Below, in pieces: positions 1 to 8,824 of a DNA stretch of 64,000 nt (the stretch's first letter is position 1; each line of letters opens with the position of its first letter). Origin of the DNA: Streptomyces canus (GTDB taxonomy: Bacteria > Actinomycetota > Actinomycetes > Streptomycetales > Streptomycetaceae); the NCBI RefSeq assembly GCF_041435015.1, contig NZ_CP107989.1:9238001-9302000 (forward strand), given 5' to 3'. Made by a program: the position numbers and the translations under genes. The notes under the pieces are model-generated. The model searched no databases. It was not told where the DNA came from and saw only the letters and a list, made by a program, of their open reading frames with translations.

Positions 1-395
1 GCGGCATCCTGCTCACCAGCGGCATCTGTGTCCTCGGTGTCGGCCTCAACTACGTGGTCCCCGCCGACGCGTTCGAGATCGTGCTCAACTTCGCCGCCAT
101 CGGCATCCTCGCCACCTGGGGCATGATCATGGTCTGTCACCTGCTCTTCTGGCAGAAGACCGAGAAGGGTGACCTCACCCGCCCCGGCTACCGACTGCCG
201 GGATCCCCGTGGACCGAACTCGTGACGCTGGCCTTCCTCGCCTCCGTCCTGGTCCTCATGTACGCCGACGGCGGCGCCGGCCGCACCACCGTGCTGTGCC
301 TCCCGCTGATCGTCGCGGCCCTGATCGCCGGGTGGTTCGCCGTCCGGGGCAGGGTCTCCCGTACCTCCACCGAGAGCGAATCCACCGGCGCGTGA
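1..395 (+). CDS. ansP: L-asparagine permease, C-terminal end (partial)
   Basis: This is the 3' end of an amino-acid/polyamine/organocation permease; the frame is open from base 3 and the 5' part lies outside the window. About 130 residues are visible. They hold roughly three hydrophobic segments, a charged loop (WQKTEKGDLTRPGYRLPG) typical of the AnsP/GABA-permease branch, and a polar cytoplasmic tail. The family imports amino acids by proton symport through the cytoplasmic membrane. Asparaginase and aspartate ammonia-lyase follow on the same strand, so asparagine is the likely substrate. The substrate is inferred from this context; the family call is firmer. Confidence 0.75.
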   Translation, partial: GILLTSGICVLGVGLNYVVPADAFEIVLNFAAIGILATWGMIMVCHLLFWQKTEKGDLTRPGYRLPGSPWTELVTLAFLASVLVLMYADGGAGRTTVLCLPLIVAALIAGWFAVRGRVSRTSTESESTGA

Positions 396-474
396 TCGCT
401 CGCGCGCATACCGAGCCCGAATCGACCGGCACGCACGCGTGACCCGCGTGACGTCCCCGGAGAAGCAGGAAGTG

Positions 475-1491
475 ATGCACAGCAGTCCCGTCGCGGCCGC
501 ACCCCTGGTCCGTGAACCCCTCCACGCTCCCGTCGCCCACCTCATCCGCGGTGGGCTGATCGAGGGCACCCACTACGGTTCCGTCGTCGTCCTCGACGGC
601 GACGGGGACGTCCGTTTCCAACTCGGTGACATCGAGGCCGCGTTCTACCCGCGGTCCGCGCTCAAGCCGGTCCAGGCCGTCGCCATGGTCCGGGCCGGGC
701 TGCCGCTCGACGGCGAGCTCCTCTCGCTCACCGCGGCCAGCCACTCCGGCGAGGAACGCCACCTCGCCGGGGCTCGGCGGATCCTGGAGCTCGCGGGCGT
801 GTCCGAGGACGCCCTGCGCAACGTCGAGGACATGCCGTTCGGCCCGGCCGTGAGGGACGCGTGGATCCGGGAGGGCCGCGCGCCCTCGCGGCTCGCGCAG
901 AACTGCTCCGGCAAGCACGCGGCGATGCTGTACACGTGCGTGCTCAACGACTGGCCTCTCGAGGGGTACCTCGACCCCTCGCATCCGCTCCAGCAGGCGA
1001 TCGCCGAGATCGTCGAGGACCTGACCGGGCAGCGGATCGCGCGGGTGACCGTCGACGGGTGCGGTGCGCCATTGTTCTCCGTCTCGCTGCACGGCCTCGC
1101 CCGGGCCGCGGCACGGATCACCTCGGCGGCTCCCGGTACCCCCGAGGCCCGGGTCGCCGACGCGATGCGGGAGCATGCCGAGATGGCGTCCGGGGCGGGG
1201 CGGGACGTGGCCGCGCTGATGAAGGCCGTGCCCGGACTGCTCGCGAAGGACGGGTTCGAGGGCGTTCAGGTCGCCGCGCTTCCGGATGGGCGCGCTGTCG
1301 CCGTGAAGATCTCCGACGGGGCGAATCGGGCGCGGGTGCCGGTTGCCGCGGCGGCGTTGGCGTGGGCCGGGGTGTCGCCGGATCTGCTCACGGAGTTCCG
1401 GGGGGAGGCGCTTCTTGGAGGCGGCCTTGAGGTCGGGTGTGTGCGGCCCGTTCGTTCGCTGGAGCCCGTTGGTGTCTCGGCTTGCGCCTGA
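475..1491 (+). CDS. L-asparaginase, rhizobial type II-like family
   Basis: Asparaginase of the AnsA/PF06089 family (about 338 residues), hydrolysing L-asparagine to aspartate and ammonia in the cytoplasm. Family signatures are visible: SHSGEERHLAG near residue 85, NCSGKHAAML near 145 and DGCGAP near 190. An ATG at 475 with GGAG/AGGA upstream is preferred over the in-frame GTG at 439, because the reading before 475 looks non-coding. It lies between the permease and aspartate ammonia-lyase, giving a transport, deamidation and deamination pathway from asparagine to fumarate. GC is slightly more relaxed near the 3' end. Confidence 0.87.
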   Translation: MHSSPVAAAPLVREPLHAPVAHLIRGGLIEGTHYGSVVVLDGDGDVRFQLGDIEAAFYPRSALKPVQAVAMVRAGLPLDGELLSLTAASHSGEERHLAGARRILELAGVSEDALRNVEDMPFGPAVRDAWIREGRAPSRLAQNCSGKHAAMLYTCVLNDWPLEGYLDPSHPLQQAIAEIVEDLTGQRIARVTVDGCGAPLFSVSLHGLARAAARITSAAPGTPEARVADAMREHAEMASGAGRDVAALMKAVPGLLAKDGFEGVQVAALPDGRAVAVKISDGANRARVPVAAAALAWAGVSPDLLTEFRGEALLGGGLEVGCVRPVRSLEPVGVSACA

Positions 1492-1529
1492 GGATGTGCC
1501 GGATTGCTTTGAATGGCGGCTGACGGCCG

Positions 1530-1590
1530 GTAGTGGCTGGTCGCGCCGCGCGGCGGAGCCGCACATGGATACAGCCCCGCGCCCCCAAGA
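1530..1590. repeat. Short GC-rich intergenic repeat of Streptomyces type
   Basis: The spacer between asparaginase and aspA has a CGCCGCGCGGCGGAGCCGC segment followed by CCCCGCGCCCC. From memory, closely similar dispersed palindromic pieces are common between Streptomyces genes. It can fold into a hairpin and may lower read-through or act in mRNA processing. No second copy was found in this window, so the repeat status rests on recall. Confidence 0.4.
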
Positions 1591-1629
1591 GATTCACCCT
1601 CACCCTCTCGGAAAGAGGAACCGAACCAC

Positions 1630-3045
1630 ATGAGCGTCGTCGTTACCCGCCGTGAGCACGACCTGCTCGGGGATCGTGATATTCCCGCCGATGTCTACTG
1701 GGGTGTCCACACCCTGCGTGCCACCGAGAACTTCCCCATCACCGGGACGCCGATCTCCGCCTACCCGCACCTCATCGACGCGCTCGCCGCCGTCAAGGAG
1801 GCAGCAGCTCTCGCCAATGAGGAGCTCGGGCTGCTGGAGCCCAGGAAGGCCGCCGCGATCGTCGAGGCCTGCCGGGAGATCCGGGACGGGAAGCTGCACG
1901 ACCAGTTCGTGGTCGACGTGATCCAGGGCGGGGCGGGCACCTCGACCAACATGAACGCCAACGAGGTCGTCGCCAACCGGGCGTTGGAGCTGCTGGGGCA
2001 CGAGAAGGGGCAGTACTCGTTCCTGCACCCCAACGAGGACGTCAACCTGGGCCAGTCGACCAATGACGTCTACCCGACCGCCGTCAAGACAGCGACGGTC
2101 TTCGCCGTGCATGGACTGCTCGAGGCGATGGCTGTACTGCAGGACGCGTTCGCCCGTAAGGCCGTGGAGTTCCGCGACGTGCTCAAGATGGGCCGTACAC
2201 AGTTGCAGGACGCCGTCCCCATGACGCTGGGCCAGGAGTTCTCGGCCTATGCCGTCATGATTGACGAGGATCGGTCCCGTCTTGACGAGGCCGTCCAGCT
2301 GATCCACGAGATCAACCTGGGTGCCACGGCGATCGGGACCGGACTCAATGCTCCCGCCGGGTACGCCGAGTCGGCCCGGCGCCACCTGGCCGCCATCACG
2401 GGGCTGCCGCTGGTGACCGCGGCCAACCTGGTGGAGGCGACGCAGGACTGCGGTGCGTTCGTGCAGATGTCCGGTGTGCTCAAGCGGGTCGCGGTCAAGC
2501 TCTCCAAGAGCTGCAACGACCTGCGGCTGCTGTCGTCCGGGCCGCGCGCGGGCCTCGGCGAGATCAACCTGCCGCCGGTGCAGGCCGGTTCGTCGATCAT
2601 GCCGGGGAAGGTCAACCCGGTGATCCCGGAGGTCGTCAACCAGGTCGCCTTCGAGGTGATCGGCAACGACGTGACCATCACGATGGCCGCGGAGGCGGGA
2701 CAGCTCCAGCTCAACGCCTTCGAGCCGATCATCCTGCACTCCCTGTCGGAGTCGATCACCCACCTGCGCGCCGCCTGCCTCACCCTCGCCGAACGCTGCG
2801 TGGACGGCATCACCGCCAACACCGAGGCGCTGCGCCGGACGGTCGAGAACTCCATCGGCCTGGTCACCGCCCTCAACCCGCACATCGGGTACACGGCCGC
2901 CACCGACATCGCCAAGGAGGCCCTCGTCAGCGGCCGGGGAGTGGCCGAACTCGTCCTCGAGAAGGGCCTGCTGCCGGCCGAGCGCCTGGCGGACCTCCTG
3001 CGTCCGGAGGTACTCGCCGGCAGCGGCACGGCACAGGCGATCTGA
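1630..3045 (+). CDS. aspA: Aspartate ammonia-lyase
   Basis: Aspartase of 471 residues, the usual length, converting L-aspartate to fumarate and ammonia. The fumarase/aspartase signature GSSIMPGKVNPV lies at residues 320-331 and contains the catalytic serine of the mobile loop. The substrate motifs TSTNMNANE (near 103) and GQSTNDVYPT (near 140) are also present. The ATG at 1630 follows GGAAAGAGGAACC, a reasonable ribosome site. With the upstream permease and asparaginase it forms an asparagine/aspartate catabolic set that feeds nitrogen and the TCA cycle. The 138-bp gap upstream could allow a separate promoter. Confidence 0.95.
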   Translation: MSVVVTRREHDLLGDRDIPADVYWGVHTLRATENFPITGTPISAYPHLIDALAAVKEAAALANEELGLLEPRKAAAIVEACREIRDGKLHDQFVVDVIQGGAGTSTNMNANEVVANRALELLGHEKGQYSFLHPNEDVNLGQSTNDVYPTAVKTATVFAVHGLLEAMAVLQDAFARKAVEFRDVLKMGRTQLQDAVPMTLGQEFSAYAVMIDEDRSRLDEAVQLIHEINLGATAIGTGLNAPAGYAESARRHLAAITGLPLVTAANLVEATQDCGAFVQMSGVLKRVAVKLSKSCNDLRLLSSGPRAGLGEINLPPVQAGSSIMPGKVNPVIPEVVNQVAFEVIGNDVTITMAAEAGQLQLNAFEPIILHSLSESITHLRAACLTLAERCVDGITANTEALRRTVENSIGLVTALNPHIGYTAATDIAKEALVSGRGVAELVLEKGLLPAERLADLLRPEVLAGSGTAQAI

Positions 3046-3366
3046 CGAGCGGCCTCCTCGCGCCGCGTGACACCGGTGTGCCGCGCCGCACCGACACGCG
3101 GCGCCGTCACACCCAGGGGTGAACCGCGCCGGGGGAGTGCACCCGTCACAACCGAATGCTGGCGGGAGAACGAGAGACGACGTCCCCTCGGCCGGTGCCG
3201 CTGATCGGCGCAGCCCGTGTCGCTATTCCCCGTAAAGTCTTATTAATACTCATATGGTGAATTGTGCGGCCTTCGAAACAGGCCGTCTCCTGTCCTGGTG
3301 AAAGACCCTGCACACTCTGCGCCGGGCGGAGCGATGGAATCCCTTCGGTGAGTCCAGGAGAATTTC
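3046..3366. other. Intergenic region with AT-rich patch, probable promoter of the polysaccharide locus
   Basis: No gene is seen in these 321 bases. After the possible aspA terminator, a stretch at about 3224-3267 (CGTAAAGTCTTATTAATACT and flanks) is unusually AT-rich for this genome and may hold the promoter of the downstream operon or an Lsr2-type silencing site. I could not assign a convincing -35/-10 pair. AGGAG at 3356-3360 is the ribosome site of the next gene. Confidence 0.45.
3061..3088 (+). terminator. Possible terminator hairpin after aspA
   Basis: The 10-bp palindrome ACACCGGTGT sits inside partly complementary GC-rich flanks about 20 bp after the aspA stop. There is no U-run, as is usual for Streptomyces terminators. 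The stem is interrupted, so this is only a candidate. Confidence 0.3.
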
Positions 3367-4398
3367 ATGCGTGTGGCCGTGACAGGTGGCGGCGGTTTTC
3401 TCGGTTCCCATCTATGCGAAGCACTCCTTCGGCGCGGCGACGAAGTCGTATGCCTCGACGACTTCTCGACCGGCGATCCGGCGAACATCGCCCCCTTTCT
3501 CGGAGATCCGGCTTTCGAACTCGTCCGCGGGGACGTCAGCCTTTCCGTGGAGGTGTCGGGCACCGTCGACGCAGTGGCCCACCTCGCCAGCCCCGCCTCG
3601 CCTCCCGACTACCTCGCCCGCCCGCTGGAGACGCTCGCCGTGGGCAGCAGAGGTACGGAGAACGCGCTGCAGCTCGCGGCGCGTCACTCCGCTCGCTTCG
3701 TGCTCGCCTCCACGAGCGAGGTGTACGGAGACCCCGAGGTACACCCTCAGGACGAGACGTACTGGGGCCACGTCAACCCCATCGGCCCGCGCAGCGTCTA
3801 CGACGAGGCGAAAAGGTTCTCCGAAGCACTGACCCAGGCCTACCGGACGAACCGCGGAACGAACACGGGAATCGTGCGGATCTTCAACACCTATGGTCCG
3901 CGCATGCGCCCGCACGACGGCCGGGTCGTCTCCAGCTTCGTCGTCCAGGCACTCGCCCAGGAGCCGTTGACCGTCTACGGAGACGGAAAGCAGACCCGCA
4001 GTTTCTGCTACGTCGACGACCTGGTGCGCGGAATCGTCGCGATGCTCGACCACGACGAACCCGGACCGGTCAACCTCGGGAACCCCGTCGAACTGACGGT
4101 CCTGCAACTGGCGGAACTCGTTCTCGACCTCACGGGATCGCAGGCCGAGATCCAGTTCCACTCGCTGCCGGTCGACGACCCCACCCGCCGCCGGCCGACC
4201 ATCGCCAGAGCCATGCAGCGCCTGGGCTGGAGCCCCGAAATCGGCATCGAGGACGGGCTGCGGCGAACGGTGGAATGGTTCGCCTCCCGGCCGGACGACA
4301 TCGCCGCCGCGCTCTCCGCGATCCGGGGAGGTCAGCACGACGGCGTCGTCACGGCGGCCTCCTGCCGGGTCGGCGCGACCGTCGCCGCCGCGTCGTGA
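3367..4398 (+). CDS. UDP-glucuronate decarboxylase-like NAD-dependent epimerase/dehydratase
   Basis: Extended short-chain dehydrogenase of 343 residues. It has GGGGFLG at 7-13 for NAD binding and the catalytic pair Y145/K149 in VYDEAK. HLASPASPPDY (72-82), STSEVYGDPEVHPQ (115-128), HVNPIGPRSVYDEAKR and IFNTYGPRM are the segments that mark UDP-xylose synthases (UDP-glucuronate to UDP-xylose plus CO2). dTDP-glucose dehydratase is the main alternative. The UDP-glucose dehydrogenase encoded 3 kb downstream would supply its substrate. Its TGA overlaps the GTG of the next gene (GTGA), so translation is probably coupled. Substrate choice is inferred. Confidence 0.8.
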   Translation: MRVAVTGGGGFLGSHLCEALLRRGDEVVCLDDFSTGDPANIAPFLGDPAFELVRGDVSLSVEVSGTVDAVAHLASPASPPDYLARPLETLAVGSRGTENALQLAARHSARFVLASTSEVYGDPEVHPQDETYWGHVNPIGPRSVYDEAKRFSEALTQAYRTNRGTNTGIVRIFNTYGPRMRPHDGRVVSSFVVQALAQEPLTVYGDGKQTRSFCYVDDLVRGIVAMLDHDEPGPVNLGNPVELTVLQLAELVLDLTGSQAEIQFHSLPVDDPTRRRPTIARAMQRLGWSPEIGIEDGLRRTVEWFASRPDDIAAALSAIRGGQHDGVVTAASCRVGATVAAAS

Positions 4399-6269
4399 CC
4401 CAGACGGATCACGGTGGCCGGACGCCCGGCACCGCCCTGGACGGTGCTGCGGGTGCGGCGCACACCGACGAGGCGATGCTGAGAACCCACCTGCGGACCC
4501 TGTCGGCGGGCAACGTCGTCGACATGCCCGCCGACGGACCGGTTTTCGGCAAACCGCGCAGAAGGCTCACGCCCGGACCCGCGTCCTGCATTCCGCTGCT
4601 GGGGCGCCTCGACCAGATGAAGGTGTCCCTGCTCGCGGTGGGCTGGTGGGCCGCCTTCGTCTGCTTCTGGGAGTGGTGGCTGCGTCCGGAACACCGGGCC
4701 GGCCTGGTGGGCTTCGCGGTGAACAGCGCCCTCCTGGTGTACCTGTCCGTGCTGCCGCTGTACTTCGTCGTCGTGATGGTACGGCTGCGCACCTTCGACC
4801 CCGCCGTCGAGGTGCCCCGGCTGCGGACCGCGTTCGTGGTGACCCGGGCCCCGTCGGAGCCCTGGGCGGTCGCCCGCACCACCCTGAGCGCGATGCTGCG
4901 CCAGGAATTCCCGCACCCCTACGACGTATGGCTGTGCGACGAGGACCCGAGCCAGGAGATCCTGGACTGGTGCGAGGCCAACGCCGTGCGCGTGTCCTGC
5001 CGCCGCGGTGCCGCGTCGTACCACCGCGACGTCTGGCCCCGCCGCACCCGGTGCAAGGAGGGCAACCTCGCGCACTTCTACGACCACTGGGGCTACTCCG
5101 ACTACGACGTGGTCGCCCAGTTGGACGTCGACCACGTACCGCACCTCCGCTACCTGGGGGAAGTGGTCAGGCCGTTCGCCGATCCGGCCATCGGCTACGT
5201 CGCCGCACCCAGCGTGTGCGACGCCAACGCCCGCACCTCGTGGTCGGCACGCGGACGGCTGTACCGCGAGGCCACCTTCCACGGACCGATGCAACTGGGC
5301 CACTCCGACGGTCTGGCACCGCTGTGCATCGGTTCCCACTACGCCGTACGGACCCGTGCTCTCCAGGACATCGGCGGGCTCGGCCCCGAACTGGCCGAGG
5401 ACTTCGCCACCACGTTCCTGCTGAACTCAGCGGGCTGGCACGGGGCGTTCGCCATCGACGCGGAGGCGCACGGCGACGGCCCCATCACCTTCGCCGCCAT
5501 GGTGACTCAGGAGTTCCAGTGGTCGCGGAGCCTGGTGTTCATGCTGCTGGGCATGCTCCCGAAGCATTTGCGGCGCATGCCCGGCCGGCTGCGGATCCGC
5601 TTCGCCTTCGCCCTCTCCTACTATCCGCTGCTCGCGCTGACGACCACCGCCGGACTGCTGCTGCCGCCGATCGCCGCGGTCACCGGCCGGCCGTGGATCA
5701 ACGTGAACTACGGCGCTTTCCTCCTGCACTTCTGGGCCATGTCGTTCTTCCTGATCCTGCTCACCCTGCTGCTGCGCAGACGCGGCCTGCTGCGGCCCGT
5801 CGACGCGCCGCTGCTGAGCTGGGAGGGCTGGCTGTTCGGGCTGACCCGCTGGCCGTGGGTCGCCTGGGGAGCCGCGGCCGCGCTGGTGCAGCGCCTGCGG
5901 CCGAGGAAGGTCGTCTTCACGGTGACGCCCAAGGTCCGTGACGGCATGGAGCCGTTGCCCCTGCGCGTGGTGCTCCCCTACCTCCTGATCACCGTCGTCC
6001 TGTCCGGTGCGGCCGTGGTCGGGCAGCTGACCGGACCCGCCATCGGCTATGTGTTCCTGTGTCTCCTCGGCTCGCTCTCCTACGCCTTGGTGACCCTCGC
6101 CGTCAGCGTGCTGCACATCCGTGAGACCGCGAGGTCCGCGGGCGTGGGCGCGCATCGGGCGCTGCGGACGGCGATGCTGCCGCTGGCCTCGGGTCTCGTC
6201 GCGCTCGTGCCGCTGGGTTTCGCGCTGCTGCTGTTCCCGACCTATGTGCGGGGCTTCCTATCGGGCTGA
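4395..6269 (+). CDS. Membrane glycosyltransferase family 2, processive polysaccharide synthase-like
   Basis: A 624-residue integral membrane GT2. Two hydrophobic segments lie before the catalytic domain and about six after it. Visible catalytic motifs are D182-E-D184 (CDEDPS), D244-V-D246 (QLDVDH, metal-binding DxD), the acid E335-D336 in AEDFATT, and Q372-E-F-Q-W376 at the place of the QxxRW motif of cellulose, chitin and hyaluronan synthases. Arg is replaced by Gln here. The GTG start at 4395 overlaps the previous stop; the frame is open far upstream to 3264, but that part lies over the epimerase gene. Inside a sugar-nucleotide operon it is probably the polymerase. Polymer identity is unknown. 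Confidence 0.82.
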   Translation: MTQTDHGGRTPGTALDGAAGAAHTDEAMLRTHLRTLSAGNVVDMPADGPVFGKPRRRLTPGPASCIPLLGRLDQMKVSLLAVGWWAAFVCFWEWWLRPEHRAGLVGFAVNSALLVYLSVLPLYFVVVMVRLRTFDPAVEVPRLRTAFVVTRAPSEPWAVARTTLSAMLRQEFPHPYDVWLCDEDPSQEILDWCEANAVRVSCRRGAASYHRDVWPRRTRCKEGNLAHFYDHWGYSDYDVVAQLDVDHVPHLRYLGEVVRPFADPAIGYVAAPSVCDANARTSWSARGRLYREATFHGPMQLGHSDGLAPLCIGSHYAVRTRALQDIGGLGPELAEDFATTFLLNSAGWHGAFAIDAEAHGDGPITFAAMVTQEFQWSRSLVFMLLGMLPKHLRRMPGRLRIRFAFALSYYPLLALTTTAGLLLPPIAAVTGRPWINVNYGAFLLHFWAMSFFLILLTLLLRRRGLLRPVDAPLLSWEGWLFGLTRWPWVAWGAAAALVQRLRPRKVVFTVTPKVRDGMEPLPLRVVLPYLLITVVLSGAAVVGQLTGPAIGYVFLCLLGSLSYALVTLAVSVLHIRETARSAGVGAHRALRTAMLPLASGLVALVPLGFALLLFPTYVRGFLSG

Positions 6270-6336
6270 TGCCGGTGGTCGCCCGGCGTCCCGCCCGCAA
6301 CGTCCCCCTCCCTTGTGACGAAGAACGAGGTTCCCG

Positions 6337-7359
6337 ATGTCCGAAACCGTCCTGGTGACCGGTGGCGCCGGCTTCATCGGCAGCCACACCTGCGTCGAAC
6401 TGCTCGCCCACGGCTACGAAGTCGTCGTCGTCGACAACCACGTCAACAGCTCTCCCCACGCCTTGGAGCGCATCGCCAAGACCGCGGGCCGACCGCTCGC
6501 CGCCGCCTACCAGGTCGACGTGCGCGACCGGCCGGCTCTCGCGCAGGTGTTCGCCACCCATCAGGTGGACGCGGTCATCCATTTCGCGGCCCACAAGGCG
6601 GTCGGGGAGTCGGTGGCGCTGCCGGTCGAGTACTACGACACGAACGTGGGCGGCACCTGCGCCCTGCTGTCGGTCATGCACGAGCACGCCGTCCGACGGC
6701 TGGTCTTCTCCTCGTCGTGCTCCGTCTACGGCGACGCGCGGACCGTGCCCCTGACCGAGCGGAGCCCGGTGGCGCCCACGAACCCCTACGCCCGCACCAA
6801 GCTGACGTGCGAGCGGATCCTGGAGGACGTCTGCGCCCACCTGACGGACATGAAGGTGCTCGCCCTGCGCTACTTCAACCCGGTCGGAGCCCACCCCGGC
6901 GGGCTGCTCGGCGAGGACCCGCGGGGCGTCCCCGACAACGTCATGCCGTACGTCGCCCAGGTCGCCGTGGGCCGACGGGAGCGGCTGAGCGTCTTCGGGG
7001 ACGACTACCCCACGCCGGACGGCACCGGAGTGCGGGACTACATCCACGTCATGGACGTCGCCGAGGGACACCGGGTGGCCCTCCAGCACCTGGACGACCG
7101 CACCGGCATGCGGGTGTTCAACCTGGGCACGGGCACCGGCACCTCCGTGCTGCAACTGGTCGCGGCCTTCGCCGAGGCGAGCGGCCGACCCATCCCCCAC
7201 CAGGTCGTCGACCGCAGACCCGGCGACGTCGCCGAGCTCGTCGCCGACGCGAGCGCGGTGGCCGAGGCCTGGGACTGGACCACCACGCGTGACCTCGCCG
7301 CCATGTGCCGTGACGCCTGGCGGTTCCAGGAACTCAACCCCCACGGCTACGCCCGCTGA
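6337..7359 (+). CDS. galE: UDP-glucose 4-epimerase
   Basis: GalE-type enzyme of 340 residues, interconverting UDP-glucose and UDP-galactose with tightly bound NAD. GGAGFIG (9-15), the AAHKAVGES loop, SSSCSVYG (126-132) and the catalytic Y151/K155 in NPYARTKLT are all present, as is YFNPVGAHPGG typical of GalE. An ATG with an upstream purine stretch starts the gene 67 bp after the GT2 stop. It lies in one direction with the decarboxylase-like gene, GT2 and UDP-glucose dehydrogenase. Its likely job here is to supply UDP-galactose (or another C4-epimerised donor) for a polysaccharide. Confidence 0.92.
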   Translation: MSETVLVTGGAGFIGSHTCVELLAHGYEVVVVDNHVNSSPHALERIAKTAGRPLAAAYQVDVRDRPALAQVFATHQVDAVIHFAAHKAVGESVALPVEYYDTNVGGTCALLSVMHEHAVRRLVFSSSCSVYGDARTVPLTERSPVAPTNPYARTKLTCERILEDVCAHLTDMKVLALRYFNPVGAHPGGLLGEDPRGVPDNVMPYVAQVAVGRRERLSVFGDDYPTPDGTGVRDYIHVMDVAEGHRVALQHLDDRTGMRVFNLGTGTGTSVLQLVAAFAEASGRPIPHQVVDRRPGDVAELVADASAVAEAWDWTTTRDLAAMCRDAWRFQELNPHGYAR

Positions 7360-7396
7360 CCCGTCGACTCGGCGGTCCCAAGACAGGAGTACTCCC

Positions 7397-8824
7397 ATGC
7401 GGTTGACCGTCATCGGTACGGGCTACCTCGGAGCCGTGCACGCCGCGTGCATGGCGGACATCGGACACGACGTCCTCGGTGTCGACACCGACAGCGGGAA
7501 GATCGCGGCACTCGCGGCAGGCCGGGCGCCCTTCTTCGAACCCGGCCTGCCGGAGATCCTCATCAGGAACACCCGTGCCGGGCGGCTGCGTTTCACCACT
7601 TCCCTGCAGGAGGCCGCCGATTTCGCCGACGTGCACTTCGTGTGCGTCGGCACACCGCAGCGCGCCGACTCCCTCGCCGCCGACCTGCGCCATGTGGAGG
7701 CGGTCGTCGACGGTCTGGCACCGCTCCTCACCCGCGACAGCCTCATCGTCGGAAAATCGACCGTGCCGGTGGGCACCACCCGGACGCTCACCCGCAGGGT
7801 GACCTCACAGGTTCGCCCCGGCGTCGACGCCGAGGTCGCCTGGAACCCGGAGTTCCTGCGCGAGGGATTCGCCGTACAGGACACCCTGCGCCCCGACCGG
7901 CTGGTCGTGGGAGTCACCTCGCCCCACGCCGACCGGACGCTGCGCGATGTCTACGCACCGATGCTGCGGACCGGTGTCGCCTACGTCAGCACCGATCCCG
8001 CCACCGCGGAACTGGTGAAGGTCGCCGCCAACTCCTTCCTGGCGACGAAGATCTCCTTCATCAACGCCATGGCGGAGGTGTGTGACGCGTCGGGCGCCGA
8101 CGTGGTGACCCTGGCCGAGGCCCTCGGCCATGACGCCCGCATCGGGCGCGCCTTCCTGTCCGCGGGCCTCGGGTTCGGCGGCGGCTGTCTGCCCAAGGAC
8201 ATCCGCGCGTTCCTCGCTCGGGCCGAGGAACTGCAGGTGGGGGAGGCCGTGTCCTTCCTGCACCAGGTCGATCAGATCAACCACCGGCAGCGGCGGCGGA
8301 CCGTCGACCTGGCCCGGCAGCTCCTGGGCGGTGAGTTCGCCGGACGGCGGGTCGCGGTGCTGGGCGCCACCTTCAAACCCGACAGCGACGACGTGCGGGA
8401 CTCGCCGGCGCTGGCCGTCGCCGCCGAGATCGCCGCCCAGGGCGCCGACGTCCGCGTGCACGATCCGGAAGGCATCGACAACGCGCGGGCGGCGCTGCCC
8501 GGACCGTCCTACTCCACGGACGTCATGGAGGCGTGCCGGGACGCGGATCTGGTGCTGCACCTGACTGAGTGGCGCCAGTACCGGGCGCTGGACCCGGTGA
8601 AGCTGTCCCAGGTGGTCCGGGCCCCGCGGATGATCGACGCGCGCAACGCCCTGGACCCGGCCCTGTGGCGGGAGGCCGGCTGGCACGTCCGTGCCCTGGG
8701 CCGCCCGGTCCACGTGCCGACGCCGGGCCCGGGCGACACCCTCCGGGTGACGATCCCTCAGGCGGGCGGACCGGTCTCCACGGCTCCCACGCCGGGCGAT
8801 CCGCTCAGTGGCGCTCCGAAGTAG
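7397..8824 (+). CDS. ugd: UDP-glucose 6-dehydrogenase
   Basis: UDP-glucose/GDP-mannose dehydrogenase family protein of 475 residues, oxidising UDP-glucose to UDP-glucuronate with two NAD+. The N-terminal GTGYLG (res 7-12), KSTVPVGTT, EFLREGFAV and the catalytic-cysteine motif GFGGGCLPKD with C264 are present, followed by the C-terminal domain (TFKPDSDDVRDSPA). The ATG at 7397 follows CAGGAGT and matches the family start; the frame is open back to 7289. Its product is the substrate of the UDP-glucuronate decarboxylase-like enzyme in the same operon. The last 67 bases overlap the convergent lipoprotein gene. Confidence 0.92.
   Translation: MRLTVIGTGYLGAVHAACMADIGHDVLGVDTDSGKIAALAAGRAPFFEPGLPEILIRNTRAGRLRFTTSLQEAADFADVHFVCVGTPQRADSLAADLRHVEAVVDGLAPLLTRDSLIVGKSTVPVGTTRTLTRRVTSQVRPGVDAEVAWNPEFLREGFAVQDTLRPDRLVVGVTSPHADRTLRDVYAPMLRTGVAYVSTDPATAELVKVAANSFLATKISFINAMAEVCDASGADVVTLAEALGHDARIGRAFLSAGLGFGGGCLPKDIRAFLARAEELQVGEAVSFLHQVDQINHRQRRRTVDLARQLLGGEFAGRRVAVLGATFKPDSDDVRDSPALAVAAEIAAQGADVRVHDPEGIDNARAALPGPSYSTDVMEACRDADLVLHLTEWRQYRALDPVKLSQVVRAPRMIDARNALDPALWREAGWHVRALGRPVHVPTPGPGDTLRVTIPQAGGPVSTAPTPGDPLSGAPK

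Noticed and set aside
256..1566. Open frame of 436 codons on the minus strand opposite asparaginase
   Set aside because: It is a GC-frame shadow: Arg/Gly/His-rich, no family pattern, and the plus strand holds a clear asparaginase.
3264..4394. 377-codon N-terminal extension of the GT2 frame
   Set aside because: It lies entirely over the UXS-like gene in another frame and has an Arg/Pro-rich composition; the GTG overlapping the upstream stop is the natural start.
3367..8824. Antibiotic deoxysugar cluster
   Set aside because: No dTDP-sugar genes (thymidylyltransferase, 4,6-dehydratase with rhamnose enzymes, aminotransferase) are present; the set points to UDP-sugars for a polymer.
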